Positions 28,231-37,838 of a stretch of 64,000 bases of DNA are shown here, in pieces; position 1 is the stretch's first letter, and each line of letters opens with the position of its first letter. The DNA lies in assembly GCF_900117315.1 (NCBI RefSeq), contig NZ_LT630337.1, positions 1,518,409 to 1,582,408 on the forward strand. Direction: 5' to 3'. Both the position numbers and the translations under genes were made by a program. The stretch is from Bacillus massilinigeriensis (GTDB lineage Bacteria; Bacillota; Bacilli; Bacillales; Cytobacillaceae). The notes under the pieces were generated by a model that did not search any database, was not told the origin of the DNA, and saw only the letters and a program-made list of their open reading frames with translations.

Positions 28231-28233
28231 CAG

Positions 28234-28262
28234 AAAGGGATGGCTTATTGCCATCCCTTTTC
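28234..28262. terminator. Terminator shared by the acyltransferase gene and lutC
   Basis: An 11-base perfect stem (AAAGGGATGGC, 28234-28244, with 28250-28260) and a 5-base loop. The right arm ends in TTT and the next bases are also T-rich. Confidence 0.82.
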
Positions 28263-28269
28263 GTTTATC

Positions 28270-28989
28270 TTACAAATCTTCAACTATAATATACGATACT
28301 TTTACAGGGCCATGCACTCCTAGTACGAGCATCATTTCGATATCGGCGGAGTAGCTAGGGCCTGAGATGAGGTTGATACAAGATGGTAGCAATTCCCCTC
28401 TTCTAACCTTCTCGCTCAAGAAACGTGTGGCTTGAGTTAGCCTTGGTACAATGGTGCTTTTGGGAACTATGATGACTGAAGTAGTCGGTAAAAAACTAAC
28501 GGTTCTTCCTCTATGCTTGTCACTTAAAAGGATGATCGTTGCTGATTCAGCGAGAGTCAAATCGCTGATGGCTATGCCCACATTCGCCTTCTCCGCCCTC
28601 TCAATATTTTCTCCTTTTACTGAAGGGTCCCAAATATGAACCTCCACGTTTTCATTGGGCCATTCTTCATTAAGTAATGAAGAAAGTCCAAATTTTTGAA
28701 ATTGATCATCCTTCCAAGCAACGATTGGACCGCCGCCATATTCATCAACCATTTTTTTAATTGTTTGCTTTAAATCATCCTTATTTGCAGTTACAAATTG
28801 TGTATGAATGCTTTTGCATTGCTCTTTTAGTATTTCAACAAGCTCATCTTGGGTTACATCCTCTAAAATGTGCTTTTCCGGGTGATACTTCCATTCCGAT
28901 TTCTCCGGCTTTTTCGCCACTTGAGATTTTCCTAGTTGATTGGCAACTTTTGTTAAAAAGGGATCCCTATTATAAATCTTTCCTTGCAT
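28270..28989 (-). CDS. lutC: Lactate utilisation protein LutC
   Basis: A 239-residue cytosolic LUD-domain protein, third subunit of the LutABC complex that oxidises L-lactate to pyruvate. The LUD fold is recognisable from NVGIAISDLTLAESATIIL and the C-terminal LISGPSYSADIEMMLVLGVHGP. LutC has no Fe-S cysteines of its own, as usual. Its ATG lies 3 bases after the lutB stop, so it depends on the same transcript and probably on coupled translation. Last gene of lutABC. Confidence 0.93.
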   Translation of the reverse strand: MQGKIYNRDPFLTKVANQLGKSQVAKKPEKSEWKYHPEKHILEDVTQDELVEILKEQCKSIHTQFVTANKDDLKQTIKKMVDEYGGGPIVAWKDDQFQKFGLSSLLNEEWPNENVEVHIWDPSVKGENIERAEKANVGIAISDLTLAESATIILLSDKHRGRTVSFLPTTSVIIVPKSTIVPRLTQATRFLSEKVRRGELLPSCINLISGPSYSADIEMMLVLGVHGPVKVSYIIVEDL

Positions 28990-28992
28990 AAT

Positions 28993-30417
28993 CTATTCCC
29001 CTCCTTTATCGCGATTTTTAAACCAATCACGAAATCGTTCCTTATTAGGAGCAGGGAAATCTCGAATTTCAGTCCATGCTTTTAATGGACCTGGTCCTTT
29101 TGAAATTTTCTCCCCGTCAGTGTATGGATTCATTGCAGCTGGTGCTACCTTTGATCCTATTTTATAAGCAAAGGAGGAAGCAGCTCCAAAGCCAAAGGCC
29201 TTCATGAGTAATTTTTCTGAAATCGGTGCACGTCCCTCTTTTTCAACTATTACTTGACGATGCTTATGAAGTAATTCATGTAATGGGATCTTTACTGGGC
29301 AAGCCTCCGTACAAGCACCACATAAGGTAGAAGCATAAGGAAGCTCTTTATATTTGTCATATCCAAATAATAATGGAGATAACACGGCTCCTATTGGCCC
29401 AGAGTAGACAGAATCATAGGAATGCCCGCCTATATGACGATAAACTGGACAGACATTGACACATGCAGCACATCGTATACATTGAAGGATAGGTTGAAAC
29501 TCACTGCCCAATATATCCGATCTGCCATTATCTACTATTACAAGATGAAAATCCTCAGGCCCATCAACATCCCCTTCCTCTCTAGGACCCGTGAGCACGG
29601 TTACATAGCTGCTTAGCTTTTGACCAACTGCACTTCTCGTAAGCAGAGTTACAAGAATATCTAATTCCTCAAAGGTTGGGACAATTCTTTCCATCCCCAT
29701 AACGGTAATTTGTGTCTTTGGTAGCGAGGTAGAAAGGTCAGCATTTCCTTCATTTGTTACGATAGTAATGGAGCCTGTTTCAGCAATAGCAAAGTTACAT
29801 CCTGTGATTCCAACGTCCGCCGTTAAATATTCTGGGCGCAGCATTTTTCGTGCGTGAGCTGTCAGTTCTTCTGGTTTCTCCGTATTTTCATATCCTAACT
29901 TTTCTGCAAAAATATCCCTTACTTGCTCTTTGTTTTTATGTATAGCTGGAGCAATTATATGGGAAGGTCGATCATGATTATCCAATTGCAAAATATATTC
30001 CCCAAGATCGGTTTCAATTACTTGGCAACCAGTTTTCTCTAAACAAGCATTCAATTCAATTTCTTCCGTCATCATGGATTTGGACTTTACAATTTTTTTT
30101 GCGTTTTTCTTTTTTATTACCTCTGTAATATAATTTCTAGCATCCTCAGCCGTTTGGGCAAAAAACACATGCCCTCCTCTTTTAGCAACGTTTTCACTAA
30201 GCTGGTTTAAATAGTAATCTAAGTTTTCAAGAACGTGTTTTCGGATTTCCTCTCCATGTGAACGCCATTCTTCCCAATTTCCTATTTCTTCAGCTGCGAC
30301 TAAACGAAATGATTTCAATCGATCTTGGCCGCTCGCAACTGCTCCGCGCATAAATGACTTTTCTAGTTCCCTTTCCACTCGATTTTTAAAGCTGTTACCC
30401 TCAAGTTTCGTCGCCAT
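28993..30417 (-). CDS. lutB: Lactate utilisation iron-sulphur protein LutB
   Basis: A 474-residue protein. Residues 65-290 are a LUD domain ([18 protein letters not shown]). Two ferredoxin motifs, [19 protein letters not shown] and [13 protein letters not shown], near residues 310-370, hold [4Fe-4S] clusters. A C-terminal region of about 90 residues follows. With LutA and LutC it forms the lactate oxidase complex that lets bacilli grow on L-lactate. The second gene of the operon, 48 bases after lutA. Confidence 0.94.
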   Translation of the reverse strand: MATKLEGNSFKNRVERELEKSFMRGAVASGQDRLKSFRLVAAEEIGNWEEWRSHGEEIRKHVLENLDYYLNQLSENVAKRGGHVFFAQTAEDARNYITEVIKKKNAKKIVKSKSMMTEEIELNACLEKTGCQVIETDLGEYILQLDNHDRPSHIIAPAIHKNKEQVRDIFAEKLGYENTEKPEELTAHARKMLRPEYLTADVGITGCNFAIAETGSITIVTNEGNADLSTSLPKTQITVMGMERIVPTFEELDILVTLLTRSAVGQKLSSYVTVLTGPREEGDVDGPEDFHLVIVDNGRSDILGSEFQPILQCIRCAACVNVCPVYRHIGGHSYDSVYSGPIGAVLSPLLFGYDKYKELPYASTLCGACTEACPVKIPLHELLHKHRQVIVEKEGRAPISEKLLMKAFGFGAASSFAYKIGSKVAPAAMNPYTDGEKISKGPGPLKAWTEIRDFPAPNKERFRDWFKNRDKGGE

Positions 30418-30465
30418 TAATTTGGTCCCTCCCCTACATGACTTTCTTTCACTTATCCCTCTATT

Positions 30466-31185
30466 TTATGGCCGACTATTTAAAACCTCAGCTATATGCA
30501 TAACCTTAATTGGCTTTCCTTTTCTCTCTACTCTACCTCCAATATTCATAAGACAGCCTGTATCAGCACCAATAAGATATTCCGCCTCGGTCTCTTCAAT
30601 ATGCTGAATTTTCTCATCTACAATTTGTTCAGAAATTTGCGACATTTTAACAGAAAAGGTGCCCCCAAAGCCACAGCAATTCTCCTTACCAGGAAGTACG
30701 GTATATTCTAACCCCTTAACATTTTTTAATAATATTAGAGGTGCGTCTTTAACCCCTAAGAGACGGGTCATATGACAGGATGGGTGATAGGTGGCACTAC
30801 CTGTAAAACTTGCACCAACATCTTGGATGTTTAATACCTCAACAATAAATTGTGTTAGTTCAAATGTTTTTTCAGCTAAAGCTTTTGCCTTAGGTTCCCA
30901 AATTGGATCCCCTTTAAATATTTTTGGATATTCCTTAAACATATAAGCGCATGAGCCAGAGGGAGAAACGATGTATTCGGCATCATGAAAGGTATCAATC
31001 ATTTTTTTCATTGCCTCTTTCGTTTCTTTTACGTAACCGCTGTTATACGCCGGTTGTCCACAACAAATTTGTGAATCAGGATACTCTACTTCACACCCAA
31101 GGTACTCTAACAACTCCACTGAAGATTTTCCAACATTGCTTTTAAACATATCTACCAAGCAAGTTGCAAAAAGAGTAACTCTCAT
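30466..31185 (-). CDS. lutA: Lactate utilisation protein LutA
   Basis: A 239-residue cytosolic protein with two CCG domains: [12 protein letters not shown] near residue 60 and [12 protein letters not shown] near 180. These are found in heterodisulfide-reductase-like redox proteins and ligate Fe-S clusters. The length equals the B. subtilis protein as I recall (238). Three in-frame ATGs lie at the start. The one chosen ([10 protein letters not shown]) has GGGGAG 9 bases upstream, and the others overlap or precede that box. First gene of lutABC, with a 192-base promoter region upstream. Confidence 0.93.
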   Translation of the reverse strand: MRVTLFATCLVDMFKSNVGKSSVELLEYLGCEVEYPDSQICCGQPAYNSGYVKETKEAMKKMIDTFHDAEYIVSPSGSCAYMFKEYPKIFKGDPIWEPKAKALAEKTFELTQFIVEVLNIQDVGASFTGSATYHPSCHMTRLLGVKDAPLILLKNVKGLEYTVLPGKENCCGFGGTFSVKMSQISEQIVDEKIQHIEETEAEYLIGADTGCLMNIGGRVERKGKPIKVMHIAEVLNSRP

Positions 31186-31377
31186 CCTTTCCATCTCCCC
31201 TTTAACTATCAATCTACTATTATAACTTTACGCCTTTCATCCTTTCTATTCAACCTTGTATTTTCAACTGTTTGCACCACTAGTCAAGGCTTTTAACTTC
31301 TATGCTTTTTGGGGATAATAAGATATAATAAAATGTTGTTATTTTCTACTCACTATTGTTTCTAAAGGAGTTACCCA

Positions 31378-33135
31378 ATGAACATTATTTGTACTACACT
31401 TAACGCAAAATTTATACATACAAATCTTGCAATTCGTTTATTAAAGGCCTATGCGCAACCTGAGTTTGACATTGAATTAACCGAATATACGATTAAAGAC
31501 CCCGTGATGAATATCGTAACAGATTTGTATAAGAGGAAACCGAATATTATTGGATTCAGCTGTTATATATGGAATATTGAAGAAACGGCAAAGGTTGCCC
31601 AAATGCTAAAAAAAATTGACCCTTCTATTTTTATCGTAATAGGAGGGCCGGAAGTAACTTATAATGCCCAGGAATGGTTAGAAAGGGTTGAATATTTTGA
31701 CGCAATTGTCATTGGTGAAGGAGAAGAACCATTTAAACAATTGCTTCATGAATTAAATAGTGAGCAGAACCTTGAAAAAGTCCGTGGGATAGCCTTTCGC
31801 AAGGATGGGCAAATCCATATGAATTTACCACAAAACAAGCTAGATTTACGAAACATTCCTTCCCCATTTCGATTTGAAGAGGATCTTCCTCACCTTTCTA
31901 AAAGAATTGTCTATATCGAGACTAGTCGAGGATGTCCATTTACCTGTCAATTTTGCCTATCCTCGATTGAGGTAGGAGTTCGCTATTTTGATAAGGCAAA
32001 AGTAAAAGAAGACATTCTGTATTTAATGAAAAATGGGGCAAGGGTGTTTAAATTTGTTGATCGAACCTTTAATATTAGCCGGAGCTATGCTATGGATATG
32101 TTTCGTTTCTTAATTGACGAGCATCTTCCCGGAACGGTTTTTCAGTTCGAGATAACTGCAGATATTATGAGACCTGAGGTCATTGAATTTCTAAATAAAG
32201 AGGCACCACCTGGGCTTTTCCGTTTTGAAATTGGAGTTCAATCGACCAATGATTATACCAATGAGTTAGTTAAGAGGAAACAGAATTTTGAAAAGCTAAC
32301 ACGAACGGTAACTATGGTAAAAGAGGGCGGAAAGATTGATCAGCATTTAGATTTAATTGCAGGTCTACCTGAAGAGGATTATGATTCATTCAAGAAAACA
32401 TTTAATGACGTCTTTGCGTTGAGACCTGAAGAGCTCCAACTAGGCTTTTTAAAAATGCTGCGAGGAACTGGCTTAACCCAACAAGCAGATGAATACCAAT
32501 ATGTATATAGTGACTTTCCACCATATGAAATGGTCAGCAATCGCATTCTCCCTTTTAGTGATGTCATTCGTATCAAGCAGGTTGAAGATGTTCTTGAAAA
32601 ATATTGGAATGACCATCGTATGGATCACACCGTTGAGTATCTAGTTTCAAAGGGATTTGATACTCCATTTAACTTCTTTCAGGATTTTGGTTCCTATTGG
32701 GAAGAAATGGGCTGGTCAAGGATTGGTCATCAGCTAGAGGATCTTTTTAGACGTTTATTCGAATTCCTCAAGAGTATAAACTTACCAAACCTTGATATCG
32801 TGGAAGGCTTAATGAAACTCGACTATCTCGAAAAGGCAAAATACAAGCCAAGAAAACCTTGGTGGTATAGAAGTTTCGACAAGAAGGATCGATCTGAATT
32901 TTACCAATCTCTGATGAACAACCCGTTCCTCCTTGGAGAAGGCTTTGCTAACCTAGGATTATTAGAGAGGGATCTTTATAAGTATACCCTTTTAGAAGAG
33001 GTTCCCTTCGATCTATCAGAGTATCTTAAATCAGGAAAAATCATTGAAACACCTTCTTGTTTACTCGCCTACTTTGATAGCAAGAATGAAATAACAACCA
33101 TCTATAGCTGCATCTTTAGCATGATTAACAAATAA
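31378..33135 (+). CDS. B12-binding radical SAM protein with DUF4080
   Basis: A 585-residue protein. Residues 1-140 form a cobalamin-binding-like Rossmann domain (GFSCYIWNIEETAKVAQML, VIGGPEVTYNAQE). Residues 175-400 are the radical SAM core with CPFTCQFC supplying the CxxxCxxC cluster (near 190). A DUF4080 tail covers about 400-585. Members of this group are methyltransferases or ring-forming enzymes of mostly unknown target. A 35-base inverted repeat follows the stop. It has no co-directional neighbour that suggests a substrate. Confidence 0.85.
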   Translation: MNIICTTLNAKFIHTNLAIRLLKAYAQPEFDIELTEYTIKDPVMNIVTDLYKRKPNIIGFSCYIWNIEETAKVAQMLKKIDPSIFIVIGGPEVTYNAQEWLERVEYFDAIVIGEGEEPFKQLLHELNSEQNLEKVRGIAFRKDGQIHMNLPQNKLDLRNIPSPFRFEEDLPHLSKRIVYIETSRGCPFTCQFCLSSIEVGVRYFDKAKVKEDILYLMKNGARVFKFVDRTFNISRSYAMDMFRFLIDEHLPGTVFQFEITADIMRPEVIEFLNKEAPPGLFRFEIGVQSTNDYTNELVKRKQNFEKLTRTVTMVKEGGKIDQHLDLIAGLPEEDYDSFKKTFNDVFALRPEELQLGFLKMLRGTGLTQQADEYQYVYSDFPPYEMVSNRILPFSDVIRIKQVEDVLEKYWNDHRMDHTVEYLVSKGFDTPFNFFQDFGSYWEEMGWSRIGHQLEDLFRRLFEFLKSINLPNLDIVEGLMKLDYLEKAKYKPRKPWWYRSFDKKDRSEFYQSLMNNPFLLGEGFANLGLLERDLYKYTLLEEVPFDLSEYLKSGKIIETPSCLLAYFDSKNEITTIYSCIFSMINK

Positions 33136-33148
33136 AGATTTCATTTTT

Positions 33149-33183
33149 GTACCTTGCTGTTCATTAACATTTCAGCAAGGTAC
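33149..33183. repeat. Inverted repeat after the radical SAM gene
   Basis: GTACCTTGCTG (33149-33159) pairs perfectly with CAGCAAGGTAC (33173-33183) over a 13-base loop. It lies between the radical SAM gene and the convergent 44-aa gene. It has no T-run on either strand, so it is not a classical terminator, though it may still end transcription. Confidence 0.6.
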
Positions 33184-33197
33184 AATTCAACTCTAAC

Positions 33198-33332
33198 TTA
33201 TTTTTTCCTCTTTTTATTTTTTTCTCCAAATTTATTTGCTATGACTGATTCCATTTGCTTTGCAGAATTGACATCTCCAAATTCCATCCCAAATTCAACA
33301 TTCGCTTGTTCCTTTCCCTTTTTCTTACCCAT
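33198..33332 (-). CDS. 44-aa basic protein with a gamma-SASP-like motif
   Basis: A 44-residue, lysine-rich peptide (MGKKKGKEQANVEFGMEFG then DVNSAKQMESVIANKF). The segment VEFGMEFGDVNSAKQ resembles the FGTEFA-type repeat of gamma-type small acid-soluble spore proteins, which store amino acids in spores. The match is short and unconfirmed. The ATG directly follows the stop of the upstream 53-aa gene (TAAATG), with AGAGGG 10 bases away, so translation is coupled. Too short for many gene finders. The open frame, ribosome site and coupling support it. Confidence 0.55.
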   Translation of the reverse strand: MGKKKGKEQANVEFGMEFGDVNSAKQMESVIANKFGEKNKKRKK

Positions 33333-33494
33333 TTAGGATCGTCCCTCTCTGCCTTTTTTGGAATTGCGATTAGCACCCTTCATTGGATTTTCACCATGTA
33401 TATATTCAGCAGAGAATTCCGTTTCCTGTAAGTTTTTTCTTGGCGTTTTACTATGCTTTACGGCTGCATCATATTCTGCTTTTCGTTTTGCCAT
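33333..33494 (-). CDS. 53-aa basic protein of unknown function
   Basis: A 53-residue hydrophilic protein (MAKRKAEYDAAVKHSKTPRK, then ETEFSAEYIHGENPMKGANR and a basic end KKGREGRS). AAGGAGGAG is 7 bases before the ATG. Its stop abuts the ATG of the 44-aa gene, making a tiny two-gene operon. Size, charge and lack of hydrophobic segments recall small spore or DNA-associated proteins, but I recognise no family. Divergent from the DUF3905 gene. Confidence 0.6.
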   Translation of the reverse strand: MAKRKAEYDAAVKHSKTPRKNLQETEFSAEYIHGENPMKGANRNSKKGREGRS

Positions 33495-33651
33495 GAAGAT
33501 CTCCTCCTTACGTGTTTACCTTATTATTTTAAACATTTCAAATCTCAACATGTATTTTACATTGCACCTTATTTTCCCAATCCAATTCAATCATAAAATG
33601 TCCATTGCTTCGGATAATATAGTTAAAACACAGTCAAAGGAAGAGGTATAT

Positions 33652-33996
33652 TTGAAGAAGAAAACCTTAAATGTTCAACTAGATATTGATAATACTTTGC
33701 CACATCAAATCAATTCTCCAGACTTTAAAGGAACAGGAATGAACATAGAGCCACCTTTTATAAACAAGCACGGTGTAATTATTGGTGATAGTCACTATTC
33801 CTCACCTAATTCCCCCTTAGAAAACTGGAATGTAAACACAGATCCTGCAATCATGTCTGGTGATGAATGGGTTCACCCAACAAATGATATTGGTTGGAAT
33901 ACAGAGGAAAACAAAGAGCTACTGGAAGAGAGGAAACTTCCAAAAGGGTACCCTTTCATGCACCAAACGAAAGATGTAAGTCATGGAACGGATTAA
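33652..33996 (+). CDS. DUF3905-family protein (114 aa)
   Basis: A 114-residue soluble protein with conserved-looking blocks LPHQINSPDFKGTGMNIEPP, VIIGDSHYSSPNSPLENW and DPAIMSGDEWVHPTNDIGWN. These fit the DUF3905 family of bacilli, whose function is unknown. The best start is TTG at 33652, with AAAGGAAGAGG (33636-33646) 5 bases upstream. An in-frame ATG at 33598 lacks a ribosome site, and the frame is open much further upstream, which would mislead automatic start calling. No membrane or signal segment. Confidence 0.75.
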   Translation: MKKKTLNVQLDIDNTLPHQINSPDFKGTGMNIEPPFINKHGVIIGDSHYSSPNSPLENWNVNTDPAIMSGDEWVHPTNDIGWNTEENKELLEERKLPKGYPFMHQTKDVSHGTD

Positions 33997-34049
33997 AAGA
34001 AAAAGGAACAGAGTACCATTATTTATGGCTCTGTTCCTAAAAATTTTAT

Positions 34050-35405
34050 TTATCCAATAATGACTCTTTCCTTTGGATAATGATAATTCACTTTTTTCTC
34101 CTTTCCACCCATCATAAAGATAAAGGATGGCAAACCAATTCTTCCAATAAACATTAGAATCATGATCACTATCTTTCCTACCACTGAAAGATCTGCAGTT
34201 ATCCCCATGGATAACCCGGTTGTTCCAAACGCTGAACACACTTCAAAGAGAAGCTCTAAAAGGGATTGGCTTTCAGTAATGGATAGAACAATAAGGGCTG
34301 AAAAACACAGGCAAATAGCCATTAATGAAACAGCTAAAGCCTTCGAAATATCTTCTTCATGCAGCTCCCTATTAAAAATCTTTATATGTCTATTCCCATT
34401 TGCAAAATGGTATAAAAATAAAAGGTTTAGAGCAAAAGTTGTTGTTCGAATCCCGCCTCCAACAGAGCTAGGAGATGCTCCAATAAACATCAGAATACAC
34501 ATAATCAACAAAGTGGGATCTGCAAACTGGCTAACATCTATCGTGGACAGGCCCCCACTCCTTGTTGAAGCAGACTGGAAAAACGCATAAAAAAATGTCC
34601 GATGCCACACTTGACCTTTCAATGCATGATTAAACTCAAAGATTATTATTACAAGTGTACCAATAACTAATAATCCTAAAAAGGTAATGGAGGTAATCTT
34701 CGTAAATAGTGAAAAACGAAAGTTCTGGTTTAGTTGCTGATTACTAAATAAATACTGCTTTAACTCAATTAACACCGGGAATCCGATAGCTCCTAGTGTG
34801 ATTAACACTATAGTAATCATTTGAACAAAATAGTCTCCCGCATAAGGCTGCATGGATGCACCAGTGAGATCAAAGCCCCCATTTGTTGTAGCACTGACAG
34901 AAAGAAACATCCCATGTAGAAAAGCTTCCTTCCAGCTTGGATAAAAGTTGATAAAATAAAAGCCAAGAACTAATGTACCAATAATCTCTATCACAACGAT
35001 AATCTTTAAGATTTCCTTGATAAGATTAACCAAACCTGACAAGCTAGTCTGATTATGGTCAATCATAATCAATCTTCTTTCTTTAAAACCAATTTTCCGA
35101 CCAAATATTAGCCAGAAAAAGGTTCCTAAAGTCATAACGCCAATCCCACCAAATTGTAAAATCAGCATGATAGCAAATATTCCAAACAAACTATAGGTTT
35201 CTGAAATATTGATTGAAGTTAGACCTGTCACACTTACCGCACTTATTGCAGTAAAAACTGAATCAATAAAAGCCACTTTTACACCAGGTTTATGGACATA
35301 TGGAATCCTTAAAATCAAAACAGAGATCGATACTGCAATAATATAATAGCCGACAATAACTTGAGCAGGTGTTAATATTTTGATTGCTTTCTTTATCTTT
35401 CCCAA
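34050..35405 (-). CDS. ktrD: Potassium uptake membrane subunit KtrD (KtrB family)
   Basis: A 451-residue membrane protein made of four M1-P-M2 repeats, the TrkH/KtrB potassium channel fold. The four selectivity loops are AVSVTGLTS, TTNGGFDLTG, STRSGGLSTID and FGTTGLSMG, each with the conserved glycine. The intramembrane gate segment (SVGGGIRTTTF) is present. It needs a cytosolic KtrA/KtrC partner, which is not encoded here. The length is close to B. subtilis KtrD. It stands divergent from the SASP gene, in line with the sspD-ktrD order as I recall in B. subtilis. Confidence 0.9.
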   Translation of the reverse strand: MGKIKKAIKILTPAQVIVGYYIIAVSISVLILRIPYVHKPGVKVAFIDSVFTAISAVSVTGLTSINISETYSLFGIFAIMLILQFGGIGVMTLGTFFWLIFGRKIGFKERRLIMIDHNQTSLSGLVNLIKEILKIIVVIEIIGTLVLGFYFINFYPSWKEAFLHGMFLSVSATTNGGFDLTGASMQPYAGDYFVQMITIVLITLGAIGFPVLIELKQYLFSNQQLNQNFRFSLFTKITSITFLGLLVIGTLVIIIFEFNHALKGQVWHRTFFYAFFQSASTRSGGLSTIDVSQFADPTLLIMCILMFIGASPSSVGGGIRTTTFALNLLFLYHFANGNRHIKIFNRELHEEDISKALAVSLMAICLCFSALIVLSITESQSLLELLFEVCSAFGTTGLSMGITADLSVVGKIVIMILMFIGRIGLPSFIFMMGGKEKKVNYHYPKERVIIG

Positions 35406-35618
35406 ATAAAATCCAATCCTTTCGAGACTTACCTATAATAAATATAATGAATATCAACGAATTTTAAAAGCTGAAATTAAATGGCAGAATATTCATTCGA
35501 TCGAAAAACTAGATTAATTCTTTAAATCTTTTCCACTCATGATTATGTAATTACGTGAAATACTACGACTACAGAGACAACACTCTGTAAAATATATTGA
35601 AAATAAGGAGATAAACTC

Positions 35619-35822
35619 ATGGCTAGAAGTTCAAATAAATTATTAGTTCCAGGGATTGAACAATATTTAGACCAAGTGAAATATGAAATTGCACAGGAGT
35701 TTGGTGTAAACTTAGGTTCAGATACCGTATCACGTGCAAATGGATCCGTTGGTGGTGAAATCACTAAAAGATTAGTCCAACAAGCTCAAGCTCAACTTTC
35801 TGGACAAAATAATAATCAATAA
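35619..35822 (+). CDS. sspD: Alpha/beta-type small acid-soluble spore protein
   Basis: A 67-residue spore DNA-binding protein. Both family blocks are present: the germination-protease site [12 protein letters not shown] (cut expected after Glu23) and [20 protein letters not shown]. It coats and protects spore DNA from UV and heat and is broken down on germination. ATAAGGAG is 10 bases before the ATG. Such genes are normally transcribed by SigG in the forespore. The neighbour order rsgI-SASP-ktrD supports sspD, but SASPs are so alike that the number is uncertain. Confidence 0.93.
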   Translation: MARSSNKLLVPGIEQYLDQVKYEIAQEFGVNLGSDTVSRANGSVGGEITKRLVQQAQAQLSGQNNNQ

Positions 35823-35837
35823 GATGGACAGGAAAAA

Positions 35838-35860
35838 AGTCCGGCTTAATTGCCGGACCT
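35838..35860. terminator. Bidirectional terminator between the SASP gene and rsgI
   Basis: The stem GTCCGGC (35839-35845) and GCCGGAC (35852-35858) over a 6-base loop, with AAAAAA before and a T/C-rich run after. Confidence 0.8.
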
Positions 35861-35865
35861 TTCCT

Positions 35866-36963
35866 TTAATTATTATTAAAATTATTCTTAGAAGAATGCA
35901 CTTTTGACTTTTTATTTTTATATTTCTGATCTTTCTGGTAGTAGCCTGAATTTCTTCTTTTAGTACTTTTTTCATTGTTCTCTCTGTTATGTTTCACTTG
36001 CTCTCGTTTATTTTTCCATTTCTTCTCAGACTTCTCTTTTTTATTTCCTTGACCATTATTGCTTATACCTTGTTTTGTTCCCTTCGTATCCTTTTCTTTC
36101 CTTACTTCCATGAATATATTCTTTTTTGACTTTTCCTTTATTGAGGCATTCTGTAATTCTTTCTTCTTTTTCGTTTCATATTTATTTTTATTTTCATTAA
36201 TAAGCTTTGATGGATGCTTTACAGCTTTTTCAGTCTTTTGATTGGATTGTTTTTGCACTGAAGGCTTTGATTTTAGTGTTTGTGTGCTCGAACTTGTTGT
36301 CTTCTGCTCAATATATTTCCCAGTGGTTAATCCTTGTTTTTTGGCTTTTTCTCTCTCTTCCTGAGTTGCTTCAACGACATTTACATCGATTTTTTCATTT
36401 TTAACTTCATTCTTGATATGTTTAATTTGGTTATTTAGCTTGCGGTCAATAACCTTTTCTCTTTTTCCGGCATAAACCTTTGCAATGATTATTTCCTGAT
36501 TCTTATCCGTAAACCCTTTTTCATCTATTTCACTTAAGATTTTCTTTGTTACTTCTTCGATATTGCTTTTTTTCCAATCCTTAATTTCTTCAATGATTTC
36601 TTTTCCTTCATTATTATATGGAATAAGTTCTACAACCTGAAGATCATCATTAACCGCTAATTCAATACTAGGGTTAACGTCGATGGACATATAAGCATAT
36701 ACCTTATTGTCCTGATACATAGGAAGAAAGGTACTAACAGCTAATATTATGGCAAACCCTGCTGCAACCACTGCTTTCCCCTTAAAGGTTTGAAAAAACG
36801 GTAGAAATGACCACCTTTTACGTTCTAACTCCATTGGAGAAAAGGAGATTTCTTCGCCAAGGGTGTATGGTCGATTGTGCTTTAAAGCACGCATGAATTC
36901 ACCATCAGGGGTTAACAATGTTAAAAAACGTTCGTTGATTTCTATTATGATTCCTGTTTTCAC
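35866..36963 (-). CDS. rsgI: Anti-sigma-I factor RsgI
   Basis: A 365-residue single-pass membrane protein. Residues 1-50 form the RsgI N-terminal domain that binds SigI (GIIIEINERFLTLLTPDGEF). A helix at about 65-85 crosses the membrane. The RsgI periplasmic core (YAYMSIDVNPSIELAVND) covers about 90-200. The final 150 residues are a disordered tail very rich in Lys, Asn, Gln and Glu. In B. subtilis RsgI holds SigI inactive until heat or wall stress. Start GTG overlaps the sigI stop by 4 bases (GTGA). Confidence 0.92.
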   Translation of the reverse strand: MKTGIIIEINERFLTLLTPDGEFMRALKHNRPYTLGEEISFSPMELERKRWSFLPFFQTFKGKAVVAAGFAIILAVSTFLPMYQDNKVYAYMSIDVNPSIELAVNDDLQVVELIPYNNEGKEIIEEIKDWKKSNIEEVTKKILSEIDEKGFTDKNQEIIIAKVYAGKREKVIDRKLNNQIKHIKNEVKNEKIDVNVVEATQEEREKAKKQGLTTGKYIEQKTTSSSTQTLKSKPSVQKQSNQKTEKAVKHPSKLINENKNKYETKKKKELQNASIKEKSKKNIFMEVRKEKDTKGTKQGISNNGQGNKKEKSEKKWKNKREQVKHNRENNEKSTKRRNSGYYQKDQKYKNKKSKVHSSKNNFNNN

Positions 36964-37715
36964 GTTTCCAACACCCCTTTAATATAATCCTTAAGATAAA
37001 TAAAATCACTTATCATAATTAATGATATAGCCATAATATATTTTCGATTTCTCTCTATAGTTTTTCTACTTACATTGACCCTTTTTTCTAACTGCTTAAT
37101 TGGCAGCTTCTTCTTTTCCACAAATAAAGACTTCATTTCCTCATCATGTACCAATGTTTTTGCAATCATAATTGCATTTATTCTTGCATCCGAATGCTTT
37201 GGTGATTGCTCAACCAAATCCTGAAAGGATAATCCATATTGGAGTAGCAATTGAGAAAATTGAACGATTTCATCCTTTCTTTTTGAGTTATCTTCTTTTT
37301 CCTGATAATCCTTTATTGATAACTCATCCTCAAAGTATGAATCGCTGCTTTCGTTTTCATGCTGCTCGTTTTTTTTAACAGGCTGATGATTCGTTTGATG
37401 TCTTGATTGTCCTCTAATATAATCTATAACTCTTCGTTTAATAACGATTTCCGCAAAACTTAATAAAGAACTTCCTTTATTAGGACTATATTTTTGAATG
37501 GCTTCATTAAATGCAATGAGGCCAATACTAAATTCATCATCAGATTCGCTAATATACCTCTTGCAAATAGCAGATACATTTTTTGCAATAAATGGTTTAT
37601 AGGATTCAATCAATTCGTTTTGTAAACCGACATCACCCTGTTGTATGGAAATTACCTTATTTTCTAAAGTCTTTTCACTTTTTTTAGTTTTGGATAGGAA
37701 TAATAAACTTAGCAG
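36960..37715 (-). CDS. sigI: RNA polymerase sigma factor SigI, probably started at CTG
   Basis: A 251-residue sigma factor of the SigI family. The core block RRYISESDDEFSIGLIAFNE-type region 2 and KRRVIDYIRGQSR are clear, with a C-terminal helix-turn-helix (LPIKQLEKRVNVSRKTIERN). No ATG, GTG or TTG precedes codon 35 (a TTG at 37613). The upstream frame, however, is plainly SigI: LSLLFL, then KTLENKVISIQQGD. It opens at CTG (37713-37715), 6 bases after a perfect GAGGTGA. That start gives 251 residues, the B. subtilis length as I recall. Coupled to rsgI by a 4-base overlap. Confidence 0.88.
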   Translation of the reverse strand: MLSLLFLSKTKKSEKTLENKVISIQQGDVGLQNELIESYKPFIAKNVSAICKRYISESDDEFSIGLIAFNEAIQKYSPNKGSSLLSFAEIVIKRRVIDYIRGQSRHQTNHQPVKKNEQHENESSDSYFEDELSIKDYQEKEDNSKRKDEIVQFSQLLLQYGLSFQDLVEQSPKHSDARINAIMIAKTLVHDEEMKSLFVEKKKLPIKQLEKRVNVSRKTIERNRKYIMAISLIMISDFIYLKDYIKGVLET

Positions 37716-37838
37716 GTAGCCTCACCTCTCAATCATTACATTCTATCATACGATAATTTGGGCAATTTTTTAAGAGGGGAGGTATTGGAAAGAAGGGCTT
37801 AGCTGCTTTCTTTCCATTGCTTATGATCCATATTTTTA

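Noticed and set aside
33598-33651. An ATG upstream of the DUF3905 start
   Set aside because: It has no ribosome site, and the in-frame TTG at 33652 has AAAGGAAGAGG in the right place.
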